DNA from: Neoarius graeffei
Taxonomy: Eukaryota; Chordata; Actinopteri; Siluriformes; Ariidae
NCBI RefSeq assembly: GCF_027579695.1
Contig: NC_083575.1
Location: 38,636,154-38,700,153, forward strand
Reading direction: 5' to 3'
DNA: 64,000 bases
This document shows positions 45,901 through 57,435 of the stretch, piece by piece. The translations under genes and the position numbers were made by a program. Within the stretch, counting starts at the first letter, position 1. Each line of letters opens with the position of its first letter. Below the pieces are notes generated by a model, which made no database searches, was not told the origin of the DNA, and was given only the letters and a program-made list of their open reading frames with translations.

Positions 45901-46879
45901 CGATGTCTCCTGCGAGATGGAGACGGGTGGAGTCTTACTTGACCCGCCACATCCTCACTGCTTTCAGGCCCCGAGGGCTCCTTCTTAGGAGGACCCTGAA
46001 CATCTGCATTCAACAAAGTGAAGAGGAAAAAATTTGAAAAGTTGAATCTTCGTGGCACAGATGTTCAATAAACAAACAAACAAACACTGTGTACACATTT
46101 CTATCTAGTTACAAGACAGAAAGAGATTTTTCAAAGTGTCATATACAGCTTGGAGGAATTTGGTTTGCAAAAATGCATCTTACAAATGGCAGTCCTGCGA
46201 AAGGGAAAGGGTTTAAGAGCATTAATGTTTCCGAACAAAAGGCCAGGAACCCAATCGGGTGCAGGCTTTGCTGCTTAAACCCAATATCGTGAGAGAGAGC
46301 GAGATACCACAGGCCAAAGGATTGAGACAAGATTAAGTGAACAAAAGCTAAAAAAAAGTGATTAATTTGTCAAATCGCAGGACTTGGATGCAATGGTTTC
46401 TTCTCACAATGTCAGTATGGGAGGTAGCGGGACAGGCAATACTAATCGAATTTAAGTTTAATTATCTTTCTGATTGTGTCCGACTGATTATAAATAAAGG
46501 AAGTAAAGGCAGGAATATCAGCAACCTCAAGAATATTAAAGTGGTCGAATTAATGAATATCAAATAAACACATTGCACGGTGAATATATTCACGTATTCC
46601 ACGTAAATATTAACTGTATATACCAAAAGCGGTAAGATCTTTTATGTAAAAAGACGAATATTTCATCATATTTATTTATCGGTTAGTGTACAATGGTGTG
46701 GTGGAATATATTTATACACACTAAGAGAAAGCAAGGTGGGTCAAAGTCAAGTGAAGAAGTACATCTAGCACCAGAGGAGAAGGTCTGAAAGCTGGAAACA
46801 CTGTAATAAAATCACTCTTACCTGCACTCGAGCTGACGATGACTTCAGAGTACAAGTCGGAGAACTTGGCAGGTTCCAT
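42552..46879 (-). CDS. prop1: PROP1, paired-type homeodomain transcription factor, complete (223 aa)
   Basis: Seen: exon 1 46822-46879 (58 nt), exon 2 45777-46003 (227 nt), exon 3 42552-42938 (387 nt, stop TAG), with GT-AG borders and consistent phases. The product is 223 residues; human PROP1 has 226. The homeodomain is residues 50-109 (RRRHRTTFS to [11 protein letters not shown]) with Gln at position 50. Intron 2 splits it between positions 46 and 47, as usual for the paired class. The C-terminus keeps EDWY and the final WN of PROP1. Known: PROP1 acts in the pituitary primordium, repressing HESX1 targets and activating POU1F1; loss gives combined pituitary hormone deficiency. Context: convergent with MCFD2, unlike human, where PROP1 lies on another chromosome. 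Intron 2 contains a THAP-type transposon relic. No disabling change is seen. Confidence 0.95.
43460..44660 (+). mobile_element. THAP-bearing transposon relic in PROP1 intron 2 (ends unresolved)
   Basis: GACGTCAC-containing sequence near 43510 and again near 44610. A THAP-like frame starts at 43618 ([20 protein letters not shown], then HSWPKN). The exact termini and target duplication could not be fixed. Confidence 0.45.
43618..43800 (+). pseudogene. THAP domain fragment of a transposase
   Basis: The frame opens [13 protein letters not shown] and keeps the first Cys pair, the LHSWPKN stretch and a following Trp. It ends at a stop after about 60 residues, before a CxxH pair is found. It is on the strand opposite to PROP1. 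Confidence 0.5.
44661..45776. other. PROP1 intron 2, remaining part, nothing recognised
   Basis: No coding signal is supported. Open frames on the plus strand here lie opposite PROP1 intron sequence and match nothing known. Confidence 0.4.
45777..46003 (-). CDS. prop1: PROP1 exon 2, N-terminal two thirds of the homeodomain
   Basis: 227 nt from a TGCAG acceptor to a CAG/GTTAG donor. It encodes a Pro/Ser/Glu-rich linker, then [20 protein letters not shown] and on to NEARIQ. Confidence 0.95.
46004..46821 (-). other. PROP1 intron 1
   Basis: AT-rich intron with a GTAAGA donor at its 5' end and a TGAATGCAG acceptor. No repeat recognised. Confidence 0.7.
46822..46879 (-). CDS. prop1: PROP1 exon 1
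   Basis: ATG at 46877-46879 opens 19 codons plus one base, ending before GTAAGA. It encodes [19 protein letters not shown]. It is short, as in other fish PROP1 genes, and its codon phase fits exon 2. Confidence 0.85.
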
Positions 46880-47224
46880 AGCTGGTTTTCTCTGAGGGTT
46901 TCAGGTATGAGGAGAGACACAGTGGTCTCACCTGAGCTTTTCCATGACCACCCTCAAGTGACATCATTCAGCAATCACACCCCTCATTACCTGCTCTCCT
47001 GGTCCAACTAAAACATTTCAACCAAATACTGGATTTTTCTTTAGATTTTTAAGGAAGAGTGCTATCTGCCTCTTTTACCGATCTGCAATCATTCATTTTC
47101 TGGAACAGCACAAATAGTATAAGAACAATATTTGTCAGATTTATTAATTATGTGTATGTTGTAGTGAAGTGGCACAAAAAACCAAGCACTCTGTAGTTAT
47201 AACACGCTATCTACCGATGTTACT
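46880..47224 (-). promoter_or_regulatory. PROP1 upstream region
   Basis: Sequence directly upstream of the PROP1 start codon. No confident TATA box or initiator could be chosen. Listed by position only. Confidence 0.3.
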
Positions 47225-47600
47225 GTCAGATGTGGTTCCTCAGAAGAATCATGAAAATATCCTGGAAGGAGATGAAGATGAACCAAGAAGTCTTAATCCT
47301 TGCAGGAGTAAAAAAAAGGAGCTTAACTGAAACAATAAGGAAGAGACAAATGAAATTTTTTGGACATGTAAACAGAAAAGGAGGACTAGAACAACTCAGT
47401 GTGATGGGTAAGATCCGTGGAAAGAAAAGCAGAGGAAGGTAAAGAATAAAATATGTGCAGAGCCTTGACAACTGGGCTACTAACAATAGCATCGACAACG
47501 ACACGTTCATAAGGACCTCAAATGACCGAGAAAAATGGACGATCGTGATCATCAATGTCTGCTCCAGACAAGGCAAATAAAAAAGACGACGACTGTCAGA
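47225..47600 (+). mobile_element. LINE fragment, C-terminal part of reverse transcriptase
   Basis: The plus frame at 47230 reads MWFLRRIMKISWKEMKMNQE and later MKFFGHVNRKGGLEQLSVMG, the standard post-RT motif of APE-type LINEs. It is a different family from the copies at 3114 and 28472. Short and truncated. Confidence 0.7.
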
Positions 47601-47783
47601 AAAAAGACTTCAACAGGAACAGGAAATACTATTCAGTTTAAAAGACCCAAAGTGTTTTTAAACTTTGGGCTGCAGTTGATGCAAGAGCGTTTGATTTACA
47701 AACGAGAGAATCTCACCTCCTCTTTTGTTTTATTCATTTATCATACAAATTACTATTGCAAATATCAGTCTAATTATGAAGGC

Positions 47784-48161
47784 AGGGTGGCACGGTGGTG
47801 TAGTGGTTAGCGCTGTCGCCTCACAGCAAGAAGGTCCGGGTTCGAGCCCCGGGGCCGGCGAGGGCCTTTCTGTGCGGAGTTTGCATGTTCTCCCCGTGTC
47901 CGCGTGGGTTTCCTCCGGGTGCTCCGGTTTCCCCCACAGTCCAAAGACATGCAGGTTAGGTTAACTGGTGACTCTAAATTGACCGTAGGTGTGAATGTGA
48001 GCGTGAATGGTTGTCTGTGTCTATGTGTCAGCCCTGTGATGACCTGGCGACTTGTCCAGGGTGTACCCCGCCTTTCGCCCGTAGTTAGCTGGGATAGGCT
48101 CCAGCTTGCCTGCGACCCTGTAGAACAGGATAAAGCGGCTAGAGATAATGGATGGATGGAT
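47784..48161 (+). mobile_element. tRNA-derived SINE (Mermaid-like), (GGAT)n tail
   Basis: Full body of the longer subfamily. The tail is GATAATGGATGGATGGAT rather than GATGAGAT. Confidence 0.88.
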
Positions 48162-48440
48162 TCACACACGACACATTTACAGCAGAGTGTACGGTACATG
48201 CTATTTTAGTCTTCTTCACTATTCTAACATGCTGCACAAATTTCTTCATCCATCTCTCTCCACTAGTTCCTCAACATCAAATGACTCTGACTCAGTGGAA
48301 CAACAGAAGTCAAGAAAACAAACACAAGAAATTCTATCTGTTCAAGGCACTTCCTTGTTCAGTGCATTGTGCATTTGCTATTGCACTAGGGCTAGATTAT
48401 CCCAAATATATAACGGTATATCTTCAGTTTGTGATCGATA

Positions 48441-48830
48441 CAACCCCAATTTCATAAATTTGGGACACTGTGTAAAACGTAAAAAAAGCAGACTATGATT
48501 ATTTGCAAAATTATGGAAACCATATATTTAATTGAAAATAGTACAAAGACAACATATCAGATGTTGAAACTGAGAAATTATTGTGTTTTGTTTGTTTGTT
48601 TTTTAAATATATGCTCATTTTGAATTTGTTGTCAGCAACACGTTTCAAAAAAGTTGGGACGGGCAACAAAGGACTGAAAAAGTCATGTAATGCTAGAAAA
48701 AAAACCTAATTTGGTTAATTGGCAACAGGCCAGTAACATGACTGGGGATAAAAAGAGCATCCCACCGCTCTGTGAAACACTGCGTGGGCAAACAGTGAGC
48801 AAACAATTTACAACGCCCTCCCTACCTTTA
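48441..48830. mobile_element. Tc1-like terminal fragment (CAACCCC family)
   Basis: Starts CAACCCCAATTTCATAAATT and continues with TTGGGACACTG and AAAAAGTTGGGACGGGC, related to the element at 55493-57097. No transposase remains and only one end is seen. Confidence 0.55.
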
Positions 48831-49158
48831 AGTCATGAAAATTTTTTTGTCCTTTAAGGTAGCACTGGAGTCAAAATCACCTAAACTGAGCCCAAGTCAT
48901 AATCAAGACCAGAGTGTATCAAGACAGAGACAAGACCAAGACTTTGAGGGGTTGAGACCAAGTCAAGACCAAGACAAAGGGAGTGTGAAACCGAGTCAAG
49001 GCTAGGACCAGACCAGTGCGTGTGAAGGGGTGACAGCCGTTAACAGGAAGAAAAATTTAAAATTAGCAGTGATTGTATTTGAAGCAGGAAATTTTACATC
49101 CAATCACAGTAATAATGTTCACAAATAAATCAGAAAATACACTTGCAATTTAGTGATA

Positions 49159-50767
49159 CAATGGTGCTTGAAAGTTTGTGAACTTTTTAGAATTTTCTAT
49201 ATTTCTGCATGAATATGACCTAAACCATCATCAGATTTTCACACAAGTCCTAAAAGTAGATAAAGAGAACCCAGTTAAACAAATGAGACAAAATATTATA
49301 CTTGGTCATTTATTTATTGAGGAAAATGATCCAATATTACATATCTGTGAGTGGCAAAAGTATGTGAACCTCTAGGATTAGCAGTTATCTGAAGGTGAAA
49401 TTAGAGTCAGGTGTTTTCAATCAATGGGATGACAATCAGGTGTGAGTGGGCACCCTGTTTTATTTAAAGAACAGGGATCTATCAAAGTCTGATCTTCACA
49501 ACACATGTTTGTGGAAGTGTATCATGGCACGAACAAAGGAGATTTCTGAGGACCCCAGAAAAAGCGTTGTTGATGCTCAACAGGCTGGAAAAGGTTATAA
49601 AACCATCTCTAAAGAGTTTGGACTCCACCAATCCACAGTCAGACAGATTGTGTACAAATGGAGGAAATTCAAGACCATTGTTACCCTCCCCAGGAGTGGT
49701 CGACCAACAAAGATCACTCCAAGAGCAAGGCGTGTAATAGTCAGCGAGGTCACAAAGGACCCCAGGGTAACTTCTAAGCAACTGAAGGCCTCTCTCATAT
49801 TGGCTAATGTTAATGTTCATGAGTCCACCATCAGGAGGACACTGAACAACAATGGTGTGCATGGCAGGGTTGCAAGGAGAAAGACACTGTTCTCCAAAAA
49901 GAACATTGCTGCTCGTCTGCAGTTTGCTAAAGATCACGTGGACAAGCCAGAAGGCTATTGGAAAAATGTTTTGTGGACGGATGAGACCAAAATAGAACTT
50001 TTTGGTTTACATGAGAAGCGTTATGTTTGGAGAAAAGAAAAATGCTGCATTCCAGCATAAGAACCTTATCCCATCTGTGAAACATGGTGGTGGTAAGATC
50101 ATGGTTTGGGCCTGTTTTGCTGCATCTGGGCCAGGACGGCTTGCCATCATTGATGGAACAATGAATTCTGAATTATACCAACGAATTCTTAAGGAAAATG
50201 TCAGGACATCTGTCCATGAACTGAATCTCAAGAGAAGGTGGGTCATGCAGCAAGACAACGACCCTAAGCACACAAGTCATTCTACCAAAGAATGTTTAAA
50301 GAAGAATAAAGTTAATGTTTTGGAATGGCCAAGTCAAAGTCCTGACCTTCATCCAATCGAAATGTTGTGGAAGGACCTGAAGCGAGCAGTTCATGTGAGG
50401 AAACCCACCAACATCCCAGAGTTGAAGCTGTTCTGTATGGAGGAATGGGCTAAAATTCCTCCAAGCCGGTGTGCAGGACTGATCAACAGTTACCAGAAAT
50501 GTTTAGTTGCAGTTATTGCTGCACAAGGGGGTCACACCAGATACTGAAAGCAAAGGTTCATATACTTTTGCCACTCACAGATATGTAATATTGGATCATT
50601 TTCCTCAATAAATAAATGACAAAGTATAATATTTTTGTCTCATTTGTTTAACTGGGTTCTCTTTATCTACGTTTAGGACTTGTGTGAAAATCTGATGATG
50701 TTTTAGGTCATATTTATGCAGAAATATAGAAAATTCTAAAGGGCTCACAAACTTTCAAGCACCACTG
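49159..50767 (+). mobile_element. Tc1-like transposon, 1.6 kb, nearly intact
   Basis: Same family as 20454-22050. TA flanks at 49157-49158 and 50768-50769. Both long inverted ends are present. Only one frameshift is seen in the transposase. Confidence 0.93.
49524..50547 (+). pseudogene. Tc1 transposase with a single frameshift, DDE triad intact
   Basis: Start MARTKEISEDPRKSVVDAQQ at 49524, stop TGA at 50545-50547. An extra base in the A-rich stretch near 50035 (WRKEK region) shifts the frame. Otherwise about 340 residues are readable. Catalytic residues are in WTDETKIELFG, QQDNDPKHTSH and HPIEMLWKD; the usual NPIE is HPIE here. Compared with the copy at 20673 it has a three-residue insertion near residue 95. 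Not functional as it stands. Confidence 0.88.
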
Positions 50768-50930
50768 TATCCCCACAATTGTGGTCTTGACTGGTCCTGA
50801 ACTAAAATCCCGAGTCCTCTATGTCTGAGACCGAGACAAAACCGAGTAAAAATGTGGTTGATTCTGAAATGAGACAGAGACCTTCAAAAAGTGGTGACCA
50901 AGACCAATCTCAAGTACTCCAACACTATAA

Positions 50931-52260
50931 AGGGTTCTCCAAACAACTTTTTTTTTTTAAAGGGCACCTTTTCTTCAATACTTTCAAAAAACATGTTTCT
51001 TATTTGGAAAATGTTCTCTGGGGTTTTATTTTAGTGTATTAAAGGTACTATTGCCATGTCCATTTGGGAGTGATTCATTAATAGGGTCATTTAAAAAAAA
51101 AAAAAAGATTTGGAAACTTCTTAATTAGCAGCATCCTGTCCAGAATTCACCAGTACACACCACTGAGTGCACGTGTATGTGTATTTAAATTACACATAAC
51201 CTAATAGTCTGTGTTGAGGATTAACATGGCCCACAAACATGGACTATTCATTATCTAATAGTAGAAAAATTTTCCCTCAGATTAAATTCACCAATTACGA
51301 ATGTCCTGAGAAGTCTGTGTCCTTGCTCCATTTCTACAGCAGAAAATGTGGAATGGAATTTAATTCTGTATATTTATCCCAAGTTTATCTGCCATGAACA
51401 GACTATTGACATCACCAGTGTCCTTCTCATATGCTCTCTGAAATGGTCCTTTATTTTCAGTGTTGCATGAGCTCCATAAATGATCATCGAAATGAGTATA
51501 AGACTATTAACTACAGACATTTGTGATGCATGAACAAATAGTTGGCGAGGGACTAAACCAGAATAAAGTGGTGGGTGATGAGCACAATGGAGCGGCTCTG
51601 TTCACAGTTTAACTGTATGTGACGCAGCTCGTGTGTCATCTGAGTGGGATGTGAGGAGTACCGTCAGCCAGGACCGGCTGCCTTCCATCAGCCTTGTACA
51701 CACTACTGTTTTACTCACTTCTTTACTTATTCACGTTCATAATATTTCACTCTTCCGGCTGCTTGTTCCAGTCTAGTTTTGGTGTTTTATATAATCATGT
51801 TATATGTAAGTGGTACAGTGTATGTCCAGTATGTGTGTTTGCCATATGTTGTTGCCTGTGTTGTATATTCTTGCATTGATTTACATCCCAGCTTCATGAT
51901 ACCATGTACATCTGGTGAGTTTCTGATTCTGACCAGCTGGAATGTGAAATTAAGCCCACTTTGCTGCATGACTGAACAGATTTTTTTTTTTTTTTAGACA
52001 CATGGATTCCTGTGAGCATGTCCTGCGTAAAGCTACATACTTCGTTCTTGTATATTTATCATGTAAACAATCCCAGATTATCCAATGTGTACAGATAAAG
52101 AGGGATGAGTTAAGGAATGGATGCAGGAAGTCAGAAATGGAACGAGGCTATAATATAAGCAGGATTTCAAGATGAATTAGACAAATCACGAATGACCTTT
52201 AAATAATTCAGTGTGACAAAAATGGAATGCCCACTGCAAAGACTGTTCTCACATTGCTGA
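50931..52260. other. Intergenic, nothing recognised
   Basis: No supported gene or repeat. Short poly-A and poly-T runs only. Confidence 0.4.
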
Positions 52261-52267
52261 AAAAGTC

Positions 52268-52320
52268 GTGTGTGTGTGTGTGTGTGTGTGAGAAAGAGAG
52301 AGAGAGAGAGAGAGAGAGCG
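52268..52320. repeat. (GT)n(GA)n compound microsatellite
   Basis: GT run followed directly by a GA run. Confidence 0.9.
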
Positions 52321-52537
52321 AGCAAGAGAGACTGGGTAGTTATCTGAGACTGCAATTCTCTTCACCAGAGACGGGAATCATGGGGATTGGCTGAACTCTG
52401 CAGAGCCCCAGAACACTGTGGCCAGGCTGCCCAAGGAATTCTGGGAATTTCCAATAGTCTAAGAAGTTCTGAGTCAGACCCAAAGAGTACTGGGTGGAGG
52501 TTCTGCCTGTGAGGGCCAAAATTTAACCACATTCATA

Positions 52538-52540
<3 letters not shown>

Positions 52541-52573
<33 letters not shown>
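52541..52573. repeat. (CT)n(CA)n compound microsatellite
   Basis: CT run then CA run. Confidence 0.85.
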
Positions 52574-53228
52574 TTGCACAATCATGCATATATGTTACAC
52601 TGCTGTCTTCTTTGCCATCACTGCCAACTCAGATGTGAAGTAGTACAACACAACACAGGAGAGAGAGAGAGAGTGAGTTGGGAACTGAGCTGGGAGTGAC
52701 CTGCCTGGCAGCTTCACAGCCCTGATGGAAGGAATGTAACCCAACTCCCCCCCTACCCCGTACTGCACTGGTGACCTGTGTGTGTGCAGACTTGAAGGAG
52801 ATAGACAGATAGACAAAGTTTTCTTAAAGGATTATGTACTTTCAAAAGGACATTGTCTCTCCACACATTTCAGTGGGTACTGAAAAAAAGAACCCTTTTA
52901 CATTCCCATCCCTGGGATTCATGACTCAAACAATGTCACCAGCCCACAGCTCTGGGTAAAGTCCCACCAATGTTCTTTTTACTAGTTCTGATATGAGCCT
53001 CGTAAAGTTTAAAACGATGCGTCAGTGAGGAGAGAGAATCTGGATGTAGAAATGAATGAGGATGTGGGATGCATGTGTGTATATGTGTGGGCTGTTACTG
53101 TACATGTGTAAATGCAAAACACAGGCGGCGCAGGGGCCCTGTAGGAAAGAAGACACCGCCACCGTCTGGACCGCACAAGCATCCAGACAACAGCTCTGCA
53201 AATCCGACCTGCCAAGCTCACCTGCCAA

Positions 53229-53229
53229 C

Positions 53230-53266
<37 letters not shown>
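53229..53266. repeat. (CA)n microsatellite
   Basis: Pure CA run. Confidence 0.9.
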
Positions 53267-53270
<4 letters not shown>

Positions 53271-53464
53271 AGTTTGTCTTACTATCATTGTGAGAACCTT
53301 CCACTGACATAATTATTAATGCAGCTAATTATTGCTGTCTCTGCAACCAACCTCATTAACCAAAAGAAAACATTTTGCTTTTTAATATGCCCAAACACAC
53401 ACCCCTCTATGTTCCTGTACACTTTCTTCTACTAATCTCAGTACACCTCCTGCTCATTTAACTC

Positions 53465-53565
53465 CCATGGGGTTTAGAGCCTTTAGCCGTGTTGTTTCTC
53501 ACCTCTGGAACTCTCTTCCAACCTTCAGATCCTACCTTCAAACACACCTCTTCAATCTTGCCTAT
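53465..53565 (+). mobile_element. L2-like LINE ORF C-terminal scrap
   Basis: Reads RAFSRVVSHLWNSLPTF, then LQTHLFNLAYSF, the usual C-terminal motif of L2/Rex-type LINEs. Next to an antisense SINE. Confidence 0.5.
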
Positions 53566-53738
53566 TCTTTTTAAGATTTTTTTTGGGCTTTTTCCAACTT
53601 TATTGGATAGGACAGTGTAGAGACAGGAAATGAGCGGGAGAGAGACAGGGAGGGATTGGGAAATGACCTCGGGTCGGAATCGAACCCAGGTCCCCGGATT
53701 TATGGTATGGCGTCTTATCCACTTGAGCCACTCTGAAT
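53566..53738 (-). mobile_element. Second tRNA-derived SINE family, antisense
   Basis: On the minus strand it has a TGGCTCAAGTGG A box and a GGTTCGATTCC B box, followed by CTCTCCCGCTCATTTCCTGT. The same family is at 62121-62311. Confidence 0.7.
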
Positions 53739-54093
53739 TTTGGTACTTGGACCTGTTACACTGGAGTAGACAGACCCCAGAATATTGGTAGAATGCAACA
53801 CAGGAATTACATGCATTATTGCCTACATCAATAAGCTTACGTTGTGTACTGCATGTTAGAGCAGAAATCAGTAGGAAGCAGTGGTTTGCATTTATTTATA
53901 AGGCAAAGTTGTACTAGATAAGCCCTTCTGAATGAAGACATCTCCTGTCCAGAACTGCTGAGCTACAACACCATCACAGCATCATCATCTCTTGCAGCTG
54001 CTCTCAGGTGCAGTATCAACCTAATGTGTGATTTACAAACAAATATAAACACAATGATTACACAAGACAAATTGCTTAAGTTAAAAATAAATG

Positions 54094-54098
<5 letters not shown>

Positions 54099-54157
<59 letters not shown>
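54099..54157. repeat. (TA)n microsatellite
   Basis: About 58 bp of pure TA. Confidence 0.9.
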
Positions 54158-54162
<5 letters not shown>

Positions 54163-54648
54163 TGTTTCAACATTAAAAAAATACTATAAACAGCAGTAAG
54201 TTCATAATAAATGAAAAAGTCAATATCAGGAGTGAGATGACCCTTTGCTTTAAAAAACAAACAAAAAAACAACAGTAGTCTCAGGTACAGTGAGTGCAGT
54301 TTGATAAGGAAATGAGCTGTAGGTTTTACTGAGCATCTGACAGAACCAGCCTCAGTTCTTCTGGACACTTTGATTGTCACACTCGCTTCTTCATTTTGCA
54401 CCAAAACCCAGCAGCCTTCATTATGTTTTCTTTTTTAATCTGAAAAGTGCTCTCTTATGTAATATGCTGCTCAGATACAAGCATTTTTTTTCTGTAACAT
54501 TTAATTTTGTGCTGGAAAACGAACGTTTGGACTCTAAAATGTTTTTGTACTGACTCGATAATGTAGAAGTCATAAAATAGAAATCTTTAACAAAGTTTGT
54601 ATGAAAAAAAATAGCGTGCCTTAGACTTTTGCACAGTACTCTGTTTTA

Positions 54649-55224
54649 CAGTGCTGAGCGTAAATGAGTACACCCCCTTTGAAAAGTAACATTTTAAACA
54701 ATATCTCAATGAACACAAACAATTTCCAAAATGTTGACAAGACAAAGTTTAATATAACATCTGTTTAACTTATAACGTGAAAGTAAGGTTAATAATATAA
54801 CTTAGATTACACATTTTTCAGTTTTACTCAGATTAGGGTGGTGCAAAAATGAGTACACCCTACAACAAAAACTACTACATCTAGTACTTTGTATGGCCTG
54901 CATGATTTTTAATGGCAGCACCAAGTCTTCTAGGCATGGAATGAACAAGTTGGCGACATTTTGCAACATCAGTCTTTTCCCATTCTTCAACAACGACCTC
55001 TTTTAGTGACTGGATGCTGGATGGAGAGTGATGCTCAACTTGTCTCTTCAGAATTCCCCGTAGGTGTTCGATTGGGTTCAGAACAGGAGACATACTTGGC
55101 CACTGAATCACTTTCACCCTGTTCTTCTTCAGAAATCCAACAGTGGCCTTAGATGTGCGTTTAGTCATGTTGGAAAAGTGCACAACGACCAAAGGAACCA
55201 ATGGGGGTGTACTCATTTACGCTG

Positions 55225-55231
<7 letters not shown>
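54649..55231 (-). mobile_element. Internally deleted Tc1-like transposon
   Basis: The ends GTAAATGAGTACACCCCCTT and AGGGGGTGTACTCATTTAC-type match are inverted. The left TA is at 54647-54648, and the right end abuts a (TA)n array. The minus-strand C-terminal transposase remains at 55216-54881 ([20 protein letters not shown]) with the catalytic Glu; the rest is deleted. Confidence 0.75.
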
Positions 55232-55314
<83 letters not shown>

Positions 55315-55320
55315 ATATAT

Positions 55321-55404
<84 letters not shown>

Positions 55405-55406
55405 AT

Positions 55407-55478
<72 letters not shown>

Positions 55479-55492
55479 CACACACACACACA
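55232..55492. repeat. (TA)n/(GT)n/(CA)n microsatellite block, left of a Tc1 element
   Basis: Alternating TA, GT, TA, GT, TTTATTTA, TA and CA runs totalling about 260 bp, ending in CA directly against the CAACCCC terminus. Confidence 0.9.
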
Positions 55493-57095
55493 CAACCCCG
55501 ATTCCAAAAAAGTTGGGACAAAGTACAAATTGTAAATAAAAACGGAATGCAATGATGTGGAAGTTTAAAAATTCCATATTTTATTCAGAATAGAACATAG
55601 ATGACATATCAAATGTTTAAACTGAGAAAATGTATCATTTAAAGAGAAAAATTAGGTGATTTTAAATTTCATGACAACAACACATCTCAAAAAAGTTGGG
55701 ACAAGGCCATGTTTACCACTGTGAGACATCCCCTTTTCTCTTTACAACAGTCTGTAAACGTCTGGGGACTGAGGAGACAAGTTGCTCAAGTTTAGGGATA
55801 GGAATGTTAACCCATTCTTGTCTAATGTAGGATTCTAGTTGCTCAACTGTCTTAGGTCTTTTTTGTCGTATCTTCCGTTTTATGATGCGCCAAATGTTTT
55901 CTATGGGTGAAAGATCTGGACTGCAGGCTGGCCAGTTCAGTACCCGGACCCTTCTTCTACGCAGCCATGATGCTGTAATTGATGCAGTATGTGGTTTGGC
56001 ATTGTCATGTTGGAAAATGCAAGGTCTTCCCTGAAAGAGACGTCACCTGGATGGGAGCATATGTTGCTCTAGAACCTGGATATACCTTTCAGCATTGATG
56101 GTGTCTTTCCAGATGTGTAAGCTGCCCATGCCACACGCACTAATGCAACCCCATACCATCAGAGATGCAGGCTTCTGAACTGAGCGCTGATAACAACTTG
56201 GGTCGTCCTTCTCCTCTTTAGTCCGAATGACACGGCGTCCCTGAGTTCCATAAAGAACTTCAAATTTTGATTCGTCTGACCACAGAACAGTTTTCCACTT
56301 TGCCACAGTCCATTTTAAATGAGCCTTGGGCCAGAGAAGACCTCTGCGCTTCTGGATCGTGTTTAGATACGGCTTCTTCTTTGAACTATAGAGTTTTAGC
56401 TGGCAACGGCGGATGGCACGGTGAATTGTGTTCACAGATAATGTTCTCTGGAAATATTCCTGAGCCCATTTTGTGATTTCCAATACAGAAGCATGCCTGT
56501 ATGTGATGCAGTGCCGTCTAAGGGCCCGAAGATCACGGGCACCCAGTATGGTTTTCTGGCCTTGACCCTTACGCACAGAGATTCTTCCAGATTCTCTGAA
56601 TCTTTTGATGATATTATGCACTGTAGATGATGATATGTTCAAACTCTTTGCAATTTTACACTGTTGAACTCCTTTCTGATATTGCTCCACTATTTGTCGG
56701 CGCAGAATTAGGGGGATTGGTGATCCTCTTCCCATCTTTACTTCAGATAGCCGCTGCCACTCCAAGATGCTCTTTTTATACCCAGTCATGTTAATGACCT
56801 ATTGCCAATTGACCTATTGAGTTGCAATTTGGTCCTCCAGCTGTTCCTTTTTTGTACCTTTAACTTTTCCAGCCTCTTATTGCCCCTGTCCCAACTTTTT
56901 TGAGATGTGTTGCTGTCATGAAATTTCAAATGAGCCAATATTTGGCATGAAATTTCAAAATGTCTCACTTTCGACATTTGATATGTTGTCTATGTTCTAT
57001 TGTGAATACAATATCAGTTTTTGAGATTTGTAAATTATTGCATTCTGTTTTTATTTACAATTTATACTTTGTCCCAACATTTTTGGAATCGGGGT

Positions 57096-57097
<2 letters not shown>
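55493..57097 (-). mobile_element. Tc1-like transposon (CAACCCC family), 1.6 kb
   Basis: Inverted ends CAACCCCGATTCCAAAAAAG and its complement near 57097. Full-length minus-strand transposase frame with one stop. The TA target is replaced by microsatellite sequence on both sides. Confidence 0.88.
55713..56735 (-). pseudogene. Tc1 transposase of the CAACCCC family, one in-frame stop
   Basis: Start [20 protein letters not shown] at 56735, stop TAA at 55713-55715, about 340 codons in one frame. HTH part in the first 110 residues, then [21 protein letters not shown] and PDLSPIENIW, so the DD34E triad is complete. A TGA at 56043-56045 cuts the frame at residue 230; the context fits a CGA Arg codon that mutated. 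Confidence 0.88.
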
Positions 57098-57193
<96 letters not shown>

Positions 57194-57246
57194 TACATAC
57201 ATACACACATACACATATATACACATACATATACATACACATACAT

Positions 57247-57312
<66 letters not shown>

Positions 57313-57357
57313 TATACATACACACACGTGTATATATATACATATATATACACACAC

Positions 57358-57421
<64 letters not shown>

Positions 57422-57435
57422 TAAAACACACACAC
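57098..57435. repeat. (TA)n/(CA)n microsatellite block, right of the Tc1 element
   Basis: Begins TGTGTATATA at the transposon end, then alternating TA, CA and CATA runs with TTTTATTTATA, similar in make-up to the left block. Confidence 0.9.

Larger units (their letters stand above)
48860..50930. mobile_element. Non-autonomous hAT-like repeat (GAGACCAAGTC family) hosting a Tc1
   Basis: The left end CACTGGAGTCAAAATCACC and the right end CAAGTACTCCAACACTA are roughly inverted. Both halves have repeated AAGACCAAGAC/GAGACCGAGAC motifs. The Tc1 at 49159-50767 interrupts it. Target duplication not resolved. Confidence 0.5.
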
